A DNA stretch of 64,000 nucleotides, taken from Chrysoperla carnea (lineage: Eukaryota > Arthropoda > Insecta > Neuroptera > Chrysopidae). The translations under genes were made by a program, and so were the position numbers. Each line of letters opens with the position of its first letter. The stretch's first letter is position 1. The stretch lies in NCBI RefSeq assembly GCF_905475395.1, contig NC_058337.1, positions 102,232,368 to 102,296,367 on the forward strand, read 5' to 3'. Positions 1 through 10,900 of the stretch are shown one piece after another. The notes below the pieces were generated by a model. The model did not search any database. It saw nothing but the letters and a program-made list of their open reading frames with translations, and had not been told where the DNA came from.

Positions 1-454
1 AGTAGTCAAACTTGAAGTCACTTAATAGTTGATCGCCACAGACTCCAGATGGACTTACTATTATGTTCCTGCTTCTTCTCTATTCTATACTCTTTGAATA
101 GATGTTGTTTAAATTTATAAACATAACTTCAAAATTTCCCATTTTTATACAAAAGGTAGTTCTAATTAAATTAATTATTTTGATTATGAACAATAAAACT
201 TATATATTATTAATATTTGATGAAATTTTATTATGATACCATTAATTATAAACGAGTTATGTATAATCTAAGGAATTTTTTGCAATTCAATTATTTGTGC
301 GCACAATGCTTTTTATATTCCCGCTTAATAACAGAGACAGAAACTAAATCATGATAAATACAAATTAAATTTAATCAAATTTCAAACTTTACAATAAATC
401 ATAAATCGTAATTTTGCACAATTTTAATTAATTATATATCTTAAAACCCTTATA

Positions 455-627
455 GGCCTTTTTCACATTAAAAAGTAGCCTATATCCTTTCGGCTTTATA
501 CTGTCTCTGTACCAAATTTCATTTAAATCGGTTCAGTAGTTTAGGCGTGATTGAGTTACAGACAGAGTTATTTTCGCATTTAGATTATTAAGTAAAGATT
601 TTATTGCAAAAAAAAAAAAAAAAAAAA
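455..627 (+). repeat. RTE-like LINE or SINE 3' tail with poly-A end
   Basis: The stretch runs into a 20-base A tract (608-627). Just before it is wording of the form 'accaaatttcatttaaatc' followed by 'ggttcagtagtttaggcg' and 'acagacagagtta'. From memory this is typical of the 3' ends of RTE-type LINEs and their SINEs in many arthropods. No coding part is visible, so this is a truncated copy. The family is inferred from wording only. Confidence 0.5.
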
Positions 628-1214
628 CGCTAGCAGAACAATAGCTATTACACTTGAGGCATATAACGGAGCTGTATCTAATTCCTAATGAGTTATTGAC
701 TCTTTTAAAATACAGTATGTACTTAACTTCAGTCAAATATTTCTAAACAACATTTCATTTGTATGAACTTCTGTAGCTAAAAAAAACCCTGGTAGCTAAT
801 ATTGTAAATAAGAACCTTAGCCTATACATACCATAGCCTACACAATAGAGAATATTCATGTATTTTTTTTATATTTTTAATTCATTGTTTACACCGTTAT
901 AACAAAGTAAAAAATATAAATACTGCTTAAAAATGCTGTATTTAAGTGTAAAAAAAATATTTAAAATACATTATATTTTTGAGATATTTAAACGCCGTTT
1001 TTTTTGGCGCTCTCTGTTGATGACGTATAAGTACGTGATCTGTCAATTGGTGACAGTTCAATGTATAATTTACACTTTAAAAAAATGAATTTACAACACA
1101 GAATTTAGACTCGTTATTATTAAGTTTTCTAATAAAAAGCCGTAGAATAATATAATTTAATGAAATATCATATAAAATGTAAGTAATTAATATCATACAG
1201 TATGTCAACAAATT

Positions 1215-1378
1215 TGACAAGAATTTCCAATTTGAATTTCCATTTTAGAAATTTCTAAATGCCATCACTGAATTTGAGCTTTTATTAATTAATTTTAAGT
1301 AATTAAAAAGATATTAATTACTAAAATAATGCTTTAGTTGAAATGTCCAGTCATTAAAGTTACGGAATATTCCCTATT
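1215..1378 (-). repeat. Dispersed AT-rich repeat, family C
   Basis: This segment reappears in reverse complement at 15672-15843 and again at 23444-23615 in the KAP3 duplicate. Shared blocks include 'gaaatgtccagtcattaaag', 'ttacggaatattccctatt' and 'attttaagtaattaaaaaga'. It carries no reading frame and looks like a nonautonomous element of under 200 bases. One end reads 'aatagggaatattc'. Confidence 0.6.
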
Positions 1379-1444
1379 AATATTTATTCAATAAGATAAT
1401 TCATTTTTTAGAAATATAAAATTGTATAATTTCTGTTCATATAG

Positions 1445-1705
1445 ATTCATAAATGGTCTCACACATATTTCGGATTACCACGATGGGTAATGTTTTTACA
1501 AGATCATCATGTAATTCTTCCACGTCGACATCATCGAATACATCATGTAGCACCACATGAAACATATTTTTGTATAACAACAGGATGGTTAAATTGGCCT
1601 TTAGAAAAAATACAATTTTGGCAAATACTAGAATATATGATTGAAGTAATTACAGGTTATAAACCACGTGCCGATGATATGAAATGGGCACAAAAACGCA
1701 CGTGA
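1445..1705 (+). CDS. PEDS1: Plasmanylethanolamine desaturase (Kua/TMEM189), last exon
   Basis: This is the C-terminal 86 residues of PEDS1 (formerly TMEM189/Kua), the ER-membrane desaturase that makes the vinyl-ether bond of plasmalogens. The exon starts after the acceptor at 1441-1444 and is in frame from its first base, reading IHKWSHTYFGLPRW. It then carries the histidine cluster PRRHHRIHH of the di-iron site. The end, TGYKPRADDMKWAQK, is the family's conserved C-terminus. The reading ends at a TGA, so this gene is not fused to a UEV (UBE2V1-like) domain, unlike the human Kua-UEV read-through transcript. The upstream exons lie outside the window or in unrecognised sequence to the left. The identification is from memory of the family but the similarity is strong. 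Confidence 0.9.
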   Translation: MHKWSHTYFGLPRWVMFLQDHHVILPRRHHRIHHVAPHETYFCITTGWLNWPLEKIQFWQILEYMIEVITGYKPRADDMKWAQKRT

Positions 1706-1826
1706 TCGATTGTTTTAATTTATTTATATGAAAAACAAATTATTACTTATTATATATACCTTCATCAAATTATTATATATTATATTTTATTTACACAAAA
1801 CAAAGAATGCTTATATATTTACATGA

Positions 1827-1832
1827 AATAAA
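1827..1832 (+). terminator. Poly-A signal of PEDS1
   Basis: A canonical AATAAA lies about 120 bases after the PEDS1 stop codon, in AT-rich 3' UTR-like sequence. Confidence 0.6.
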
Positions 1833-2044
1833 AACTCACGATAAATAACGAATTTTAAATCAATTTAATTGTAAACTAATTGTTAATTCAAATGTTTCAC
1901 ATAATATTGGTTTAGTTCAAATCTTTTGATGTTGACAAAGTTGACAGATTATTGCTGTAATGAAAATTATCCCAGCTAAAATAATTACACTGTGAACTTT
2001 ATACGTATTTAGGTAATAAAAGATAACTTTAAAACATTAACGTC

Positions 2045-2062
2045 ATGGCAGAATTAGACAAG
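2045..2062 (+). CDS. Possible first coding exon of an unidentified gene
   Basis: ATGGCAGAATTAGACAAG, encoding MAELDK, is followed directly by a strong donor (GTATGT). It has G at -3 and G at +4, a good initiation context. It lies about 210 bases after the PEDS1 poly-A signal, where a new promoter would be expected. I could not find a convincing second exon before FBXW5, so the gene, if real, has its other exons elsewhere or in sequence I did not recognise. A chance match is quite possible. Confidence 0.25.
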
Positions 2063-2636
2063 GTATGTTCGATAGGCTTTTCATCGATTTTCTATTGTTT
2101 CGGACAGTTGTCAAAAATCTATTCAATATCAAACAGCGCTTTTTGACAAAGATAGAAGATACGAGATATGTCTTTACTTGGATAGTTTTTTGTTATCTGT
2201 CCGCAACAAAAACGAATCATTTTTATAAATGAAAAGGCCTTTGGAGGACGAATTTTGGTTCAATGCGCGCACGTACCCAGTAGACACCATCTTAGTTTGT
2301 TCTCGCTTCCTGATTCAAACGTTGTGCAAAACATGAATACGGTCGTGTGAACAATCCTTAATTTTAGTCGTTAGAAAAATCGTTCCTTACAACAAATTTT
2401 CTTTTTGGCATAAAACATGTAAAAGATAACTTGAAGCTCGAACATAAACAAATAATTAATATGGCGGTGACTGGGTACCGTGCAAGGATATTACCGAAAG
2501 TGAGAGAATGCCTCCACCCTTCCCGTACCTACGCAAGACCATACCCTGTCTAATTCTACCATGATTAACACTCTTTGTTTAATATTAGCTCTATGGTTAT
2601 ACCACTTAAGATAGACTAAAACCATAGATATATAAC

Positions 2637-2866
2637 ATATAGATAGAGGATCCCATGTATTGAAATTGGTCTGAATTTGAGAAATATAAGTGAGATATAC
2701 AAACATATACTAGTGCCACCAAATGAGTGGCTAGAACTAAAAAAATATGGTTTATATATGGTTTTATTTAGTTCCCAGCCATTCATTCTTAGACGCTGGG
2801 GATGCTTAGATAGAGATAGAAAGATACTTAATTTTATTTTTTTACGCCATATAGATCCTCTATCCA
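2637..2866. repeat. Short element with inverted repeats
   Basis: GATAGAGGATC at the left (2642-2652) is matched in reverse complement at the right (2855-2865), with further weaker matching outward. The span of about 230 bases carries no supported gene. It resembles a small MITE, but no target-site duplication could be defined. Confidence 0.35.
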
Positions 2867-5800
2867 GTTACATAGAGATCAGACCTTTATCCAGTTTTTT
2901 AAATGTTAAATAAAAAGAACGTGTTGTCCGGAAGGATACTTCTGGCCTGCTTTATGGTTCGCATAAATATTACTTTGTTGAGTACTCCCAGACAAGCATT
3001 TTCCACTGGCTTTCATAAAAATCAAATGCCAAAGAGCCAATTCCTGGATCAGACTGTTGTTTCGGTTTATTTCTTCAATTAATAATTTTATACTTCTAAA
3101 ATAAATTAATTAGTCAATTTGCTAATTATTTTTGTAAATATTTAGAAAAAAAATTTTTTTTTTTTAAATATATATATTTTAATTAATATCTCCGGATTTA
3201 TTAGGATTATCTCCAGATAATCTGAAATTTTTAGTAACTATATTAAAGTTTGCTGCGAGTACAGCCCTACCAATCTTCGGGTGGTTGGATTCGCCGGTCC
3301 TAAATATCATACACTTAAATACCCTAAATAAATGCCCCAATAAGTCAGGAATCTAAAGCATATCTTAAGTAATATAGCCATAGACTTTATATTAAAGAAT
3401 ACAGCATGCACGAAGAAATTAACTTGTTTTCAATGTCAAACTTCTGCTAATCGTCATTTCATTACTAGTCAATAACGAACATTTAGTATAGGTTTAAAAA
3501 TTCGAGGATCCAAATATTCTTTATGTCTACATTTTGGTTTACAAGTATTATGATAGTATTATAAAAAAAAAAAACAACAAAAAAACAAACAAAATGTTAA
3601 ACAATGACGTTTAAAGTTGTTCTGTCGAAAGCATAATTAATTATTAATTTATTATAATTGAACTAAACCATTATTATAGATATTCTATGAATACCAGGGC
3701 CTTATAAAAGTACCTTTAGCCATATTTAACAATTGTAAAAAAAATTATATTTTTTAATATTTATTGCTATAAGAAATTTTTATCTCATATACAAGTGCAC
3801 TGGCGGCTCTTTTAAATATTTTATTACATAATATTTTATATTTATGTAATAGTTTTAAAATTTTATATTATATGTATTTTACATCCAGGTGATTCATTTT
3901 AGTTGTTCCAAACATTTTTCTTCTAAGAGATGTATTTTTTTTTTAAATATTTTCTATAAAAGTTTTGTTATTTGGAGGGCGAAATACATTCCCGATATCG
4001 GGGTTTTTGTAAGTGGACGGTTTCATAGTAAAAAATAAAACTTTATTTTCCTAGGCTTAAAAAATTCAGAAGTTTATTTTCCATCTAATATTACTTTTGG
4101 AATTTTAAAGGAAATTAATCAAAGACATGTATTGCTAGTAAACAATAAAAGTAAAAATTTTTAAATTCGATAAAGAATTGGTTTTTATCAAGGAAAACAA
4201 ATCTGCTAAAAAAATATGGGTTTACATTTAAAAAAAATACAATTGACCTTTATTTGACTGTTTCAAGGTCAATTCATATAAACCCTGATATGGGAATGTA
4301 TTTTCTCTTCCAAAAGACGAAACATTTTTTTAAAAAGGCATCCGTTAGAAGAAAAATGCTTAGCACTATTAAAATTACCTATATAATATGTAGGTAACAA
4401 AGTAATCGCATTTGGAAATATCATCAAATCGGAAGCTGTTTTTCTTAACTTATTTGAATTTGCTAATAATAATAAATATACGAAAATATTATGTCGAAAG
4501 CTTAGTTTCTAAAATGCAACCAATGCCTTTGTTACATATTATATAATAAATTCTAAGCTCGAACTGAATATTAATGTGTAATCATAATAATTACCTTAAA
4601 AAAAATATTTGATTACAAATATTTCGGAATAATCATCAAATATAAATCACGTTTAAATGGTGGAAATCATTTCACGGTTTGTATGAATGAGACTGTCCAC
4701 AAAATTTTATCTTAAGTTTAAATCCTCATAAAAATGTGTTGATTGTGACCACTTAGGCTTCAAATGTAAAGTATTAGAGAGGAGAGGGGGCTTATTTACT
4801 ACTATTGAATATAAAACAATTTCCCGTTTATTTACAATTAAAAACATGTCCCTAAGAAGTACGTACTCCTCTTTTGCTCCTACTGGCAGCACCAAATTCG
4901 AATAAGAGAAGAATTGACTAACTGACTAACTTATCCGTCTTTTGAACTGTTGTTTACTTGGCAGAGCGTTGTACAGACTTTTCAAGGATAGCCTATAGTT
5001 TGATAAAGATTGCGTAGAAGATTATGTTTTCAAAAACCATTTTAGTCTGGTGTGTGATTTTTTATTGTTAAAATTATTTTAATTGTTTTGAACTTAAAAG
5101 AAAATATTTAAATTTAATATAAAAGTCAATTTAATCGAAAAGAAATATCATTTTATACAAAATATACTTGGTTTAAAAACCATATAAAAACAAAAAAGAT
5201 TTTTTTAAATTCTAATTATTCTCAAAAGTTCAGATTAATATAACTTTTCTTTTTTTTAAATAGCAAATTGAGTTCTCTTCTTTCATGTTTTTGTCGATAT
5301 TTCGATTGTTAATATATGTATGTACGAGATAGTGCTTCGTTAATTAACGTTATAATAAAATACAAAATTTGTTCATTTATTTCAAATTCTGTGTTGAAAA
5401 TTCAAGCAGAGCCGGGTCTCCACGCTTCACAAAATAATTTGATAAGGATAGAAGATATGTGATATGTCTTTACTTGATAGAAAACCGTCCCCAAAAAATG
5501 TAACTGAAAAGCCGTATTGGAAAATTTGGATCCTCATGGCAATAAGTATTGAGAATCTAGACTGCTTTTTTCCAACGCATGCTGTCAGTTGATGAAATAC
5601 CATCTATTTACAAAATATTATATTAATGATTTTGTATCCAAAAAAGTTAATAATTTAACTGAATGTACTTGACAAAACCATTTTCTTTCGTATATTGCTT
5701 TTGATTGCATTTAACAAGAATAAAGTTAAAATTAAAACGCCTGCTTCTCAATTTACTTACATCCCTTCATCAACTTGAAAAAGCTGATGATTTTCCAACG

Positions 5801-7279
5801 GCTGAAAAGGGGCCCCGACATGGTTAATCCGGTCTTGTCATAGAGAAAACACGTTCTGATGATAAAATGTAGTACAACTTATTTTATATAATTTTGCTCA
5901 CTATAAAAATTTAAATCTATATTTTCAATATTATTTGAGAAATGCTGAAAATTGAAAACTATAATTTGCGAAGGCTTATCTCGTTAATAATGTATTGAAT
6001 CGAAAAACTTCTACAAACTTTTATTTTGACTTGACAAATTAATTCTCCAGAGATTCGCCGTATAACTTATGTTTATTGACACTGAGTATACTTTTCATGT
6101 CTTTTATACTCAATTTCGTTGAAGTAAACACGGTATTTATTTTTGTTAAAATATTATAAATTTATATTAATAAATAGTGCGATATTTGTTAAAATAAATG
6201 GTTCCAATCAATAAAGTTAATAATTAAATTAATCGGAAATAATAACTAGAGAGTGTAAAAATTTGTATAGCCTGCCATATAAAATTCGATATACATTTTA
6301 TTACGATCATAACAATGTTTTAAAATTTATTGATTGGATCAATTGATTGATTTTTTTTTTAATTTTATTTATTTTGTTATATAATGATAAAAAGTTTAAC
6401 TGTTAATTTTAAAATTTATAATAGATATTTTTTTAAATTAAATTTATATGTAAATAGAACTTCATAAATTATTAACATTCTCAAAAATAACCTATCCTAT
6501 TCCAAGTCAAATTAACTCAGCTGCATTGAAACTCGTCATAATCTCTGATACATTTTTGTTACATAGTCCAAAATAGCTCCTATACGAGGCTATGTCATCA
6601 TATATATTGGTCTATAGCTGTGGACCTGGGATCATGGCTGTAGCCCCAGTACACATTATTGCGTTTATATTGTCGTTTTATCAAGTCGAATTTTTGTGTT
6701 TTTTTAACTGGAAATATCATTTTAGAAGGTAAAATGCTGCGGTGAAATCCATTTTGTATTAACAAACATAGTTACGCAGATATCGGTCTATATTTAAATT
6801 TCCAGAGGATTAGATAGGTAATCAATGGCCCTGCATGGTGCAAAAAAACAAAAAAGCTAGGGCACTAACAAAACTATTTAGGTTTTATCAAGTAACTGCA
6901 ATAAGTATCAAATCTTAACTTCAGTAGTCTTCTCAACCAGCACTGCAGTGGTCACATTATCTAAGTCACTATACCAAAAGAAATATTTGAGGCAAAACTA
7001 CTTGCAGAAGGCTGACTAAAAAATTTGTCAATTTTGGGTAATTTTGGTTTATTATTTTCTCTTTCCTAACGTTGTTTCTTGATTGTGGGTAAACGTACCA
7101 CTATAAAAGATTTTTGTTGCAATAAAGTTTTTATGTATTCCATGGACACATGCACAAGGATACTCAACTCCATGTAACCAAATATCTGCCAAAAAAGATG
7201 GCAGTAGTGTTCGTTTTACAACGAGATAGATAGATATTCAAATACAATTTAGAAGATTTTTCAAGTTGGCAACTCAACA

Positions 7280-7540
7280 CTACACAAACAACAGAAAGAA
7301 TACAGGGGAATTCCCCACAAATTTCGAACAAAGTCGAAAATTTTTGGAAATTATTTTGTTTAGTTTTACTGGGTTAAGTTTGTGTTTAGTGGGGACAAGC
7401 ATATTATAGGAATTTATGAATTGAAGATGTATAGCTATTAATGAGTCGAACTGCAGGTTAATCAAGATTAATAATCCCTGATCAAAAGTTATAATCAAAT
7501 AAATTGTAGGTGAAACGAAGTTCACCGGGTCATCTAGTTA
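7280..7540 (-). repeat. Relic of a 'ctagatgacccggtgaac' repeat family
   Basis: On the minus strand this starts with 'actagatgacccggtgaac' and 'ttcgtttcacc'. From memory this opening wording is very common in arthropod interspersed repeats. A related short version occurs twice near 60118-60230. No intact reading frame is present. Confidence 0.45.
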
Positions 7541-7916
7541 CAAATAAAAGAAAAGTGAAAAGAGCAACCTGTATATTCTCCTTTGTTCACTTCAAAAACA
7601 CTCGTACCAACTAATTTTATTTTTTAAACTTTTAAAGCAATATTTATAATCGTTACAATTTGTAAATTAAAGACAAAACTTTTAAAGTGCTTATTTATAT
7701 TTAGATATAAATTTAAATAAAATGTAAAATTTTTAATTTCGTAAAGTACGAACAATGAGTTTAATATTAGAGCTTTTAAATTGGTAATCTTGGGATCAGC
7801 TGATACTTGTATACAAATACTAAATTTATATAAATAAATAGACAAATTGTCAAGTACTTTTAAAAGATTTTTAAATAAAACGATATCAAGTATCTTAATT
7901 ATAATTTAAAAAAAAA

Positions 7917-10900
7917 ATGGACAATAATAACATTGATCAAACAACGGATAATAGTTATTGGTGTTACATACCCGATTCGCTATTAGTACAAATATTTAAA
8001 TATTTAGATGTAAAAGAATTGGTAAATGCAGGTCTTGTCTGTCAAACTTGGTATCGTGTCAGTTTAGACGAATTTATTTGGAAGGATCTATTTAAAAGTT
8101 ATTTTAAAATTGACAAATCAGTTGGTTTAATTAAAGGTAATTAATCAATGCACAATATTAAGAAATAAAAAATTTGTATAAATGATATTATTTTTAATAG
8201 GTCGTAGTTGGCGATCAGAATATAAACGTTTACGATATCATACACCGTTCGTACAAACAGAAGTTTTACATGAACATCAAAATCAAGTATTGCATGTTAG
8301 TTTTTCATATAATGGAAAATATTTTGCAACCTGTTCGAAAGATGGTTATGTTATGGTATGAACTAGAATTTTATATATAGTTAATAGTGTTTCGTAATTG
8401 CACAATAGTTTTTGTATGGCAGCTAAAATTACAAATCAAAGTAATAATTTTTATTTTTCAAAATTAATATTTATATTTAACAATAGGGTATTCCATTATT
8501 TTTGAAAAAGTACTTCGAAATGTTGATTTTGCTAATAAAAAGCCATCAAAAATTTATTTCGGAAAAATACACACGCTTTCTTGTCAAAAACGTAAATTAA
8601 ATTTTAAAGCTTTTTTAAACTGTCAAAAAAGCGGGCATCCAATATGGGTATCACTCTACGAAATAACACAAATAAGTTTGACAGATATATTCATAGACAT
8701 CTGATTATAATAAATATAAATCAGTGGCGTAGCTCGCCTTGGAAGGGTCCCGTATCAAAATTAATTGGGGGGCCCAAACGAAGGGTGAAGATTTCTAACA
8801 AAAGAAACAAAATTGCTTGCACTAAATTAAATTAAAAATTTATTGATTATAAATTATCACTTCCTCCTAGAAATTGAGCTAGCCAAACAATTCAAAGTAA
8901 ATATACACTTTTCTTGCCTTTTTTCGGCAAATTGTTTTATTAAAACATGTATAGCTGAAGACGATTTCAGTTTTTTTAAAATGCTTACATAATTAATGAA
9001 TGGCCCCTCAAGTGAAATTGTGGATAACATTTTACTAATTTTTGCTTGCATACGTAAGAGGCCTCTGTAGTTCGAAGGCCCCGTATCATTGATACAGCGG
9101 TAACTACGCCCCTAACTGATGGTCTATGACTCATACCGCTATGACATCACAGCAGGGCTTACCCGCGTTTTAGGTCACGTGATATACAGTTTAAAAATTA
9201 CGATTTTTAATTTTAATATTTTAAAAGAAAAATATGTTTTTATGACTCGAAATCAGAATATTTAAGTATATTTTTACATAAATTTTAACTTTTTTCAAAT
9301 TTCATAATTTATTTTTGACTAACGATAATACCCTATTTAAAAAAATGAAAATTATTACATTTTAATGCTATATTGCGAGTTTCTTGGGCTCCCACTAGCC
9401 TATCTCCCGCTCTCGTATATTCTACCTATTATACGCATGGTCCCGCATAGTTCGGACGCTAAACACAAACATTACTTCCAGCTCTTGGTCAATTAGATGC
9501 CCTTCGATCTGGCTTGAACCATCAGCTCCGGAGCTCTTAACTTTCTAATTTAAAGTGCTATTCTATCTATTGATGTACACCATCATTTTCTGCAAATTTT
9601 GTAAAGGTCAGTTTTTAATAGGTGGCGTCTATGACCCGATATTCAGAAGGCATAGATTAAAATGGCCCACCCTGTATAAAAGACATCTAGGTCTCCAGAT
9701 GCCAATGAACACTTTCATCCAAATGCAAACTAAAACTCAATTTTCAAAAGATTAATTCGAGAGCCTCAAGTTTGTACACAAAGAAATCACAATCGATTTC
9801 CAATTTGATAATTTTTATTAATGTATTTTTAGCTATGGGAATCATCATATCCTGCTCGGATCAAATATTATTATAACATGAAAGATTTCTGTTGGAAATA
9901 CACACAATATTCACAATTCAATTCCACCGATACCCTTCTATTAGTATCCGGTGTACATTTTGGTACACCACATACAACATCTGGTGAAATAGCCGTATTT
10001 AATATTGACGAAGGATTTTCATTACAATGTCGTGTCGTGAATCGACCATACGATATATTTGGTACTTGGTACACTGATGAACATCTATTATCTGGTGATT
10101 TACATTGGTTAGCGCATCTGGTGAGCTCATCTGTTTTGTGGATGAATAAAGCAAATCAAGAGACAAGTTCAGAACATGCACCTGTCACCGCACAATTATT
10201 TAAATTTTATAACACGAATGCAAGTTCAATACGATCAATAATGGTGGCGAATTGTGTCACAATGGCTGATTCATGTGAAGCGATACGATCAGAAACGGAT
10301 AAATTGACAACGGCACATGATGAAGGTGAAGAACGACGTGAACCTGGAAACCCACCCTCACATCGTGAACTGTCTTTGTGTATGTTTATTTCAAGAAAAT
10401 ATTTTTCTTTAATTTATTATTTGCGAATATTTCATTGATATCATAGTACCGGAGCTGAGTTAGTAGAAATTTTGAGTGTTTCCCTGTGGGCTTTATATAC
10501 ATGGTGTCCCATGACTCGATGGACATAACTTAAGAGTGTATTTTTTTGACAATTTTAAATCGAAAGTACGTTATATACTTTTGTTCAAAAACCAATAGTG
10601 ATGGAATTATGGGCACTATTATTAAATTTAACCAATAATGACATTGTTGGCTAAAGTAGTTATTTGTAGTTTAAGTTTTACCTTGGAGGGGGAGGGGGAT
10701 ATATTGGCTTCACCTTCTCTTAAAGAATAACCCATATCTTTTTTAGACGCACCGGTATCGGCAGACTGAACATATTACACATTTATTACATTAAAACGAA
10801 CGAATTTTTAGCCGTTTTATGTGGAAAACATTAATTTTATTTTTATGACAAAATTCTTGAAAATGGAACCATTTGTACTAAACCGAGATCTTTACCGACA

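Larger units (their letters stand above)
1..1444. other. Intron or upstream sequence of PEDS1, no exon seen
   Basis: This AT-rich stretch lies to the left of the last PEDS1 exon and ends in a good splice acceptor (TTCATATAG) at 1444, so it is most likely intron. I saw no earlier PEDS1 exon in it. It contains two repeats listed separately: a LINE/SINE-type tail ending in an A tract and a copy of a dispersed element. Confidence 0.6.
1833..7916. other. Intergenic region, about 6 kb, repeat-bearing
   Basis: No conserved gene was recognised between PEDS1 and FBXW5. The region holds one possible first exon (2045-2062), a promoter-like stretch with motifs CCATCTT and ATGGCGG near 2290-2465, a short inverted-repeat element (2637-2866) and a relic of a 'ctagatgacccggtgaac' repeat family (7280-7540). 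A 50-base phrase near 2140-2190 recurs, diverged, near 5435-5480, marking another dispersed repeat. The rest is AT-rich and featureless to my reading. Confidence 0.6.

Noticed and set aside
1445-1705. Kua-UEV fusion as in human
   Set aside because: The PEDS1 frame ends at a clear stop followed by a poly-A signal, and no UEV-like exon was found downstream.
3255-3300. tRNA-like B box wording (GGTTGGATTCGCC)
   Set aside because: No A box at proper distance, no acceptor stem, no terminator; not a tRNA.
9878-10438. Open frame of 186 codons as a stand-alone gene
   Set aside because: It is FBXW5 exon 3 plus intron read-through; the exon begins at 9833 and ends at 10379.
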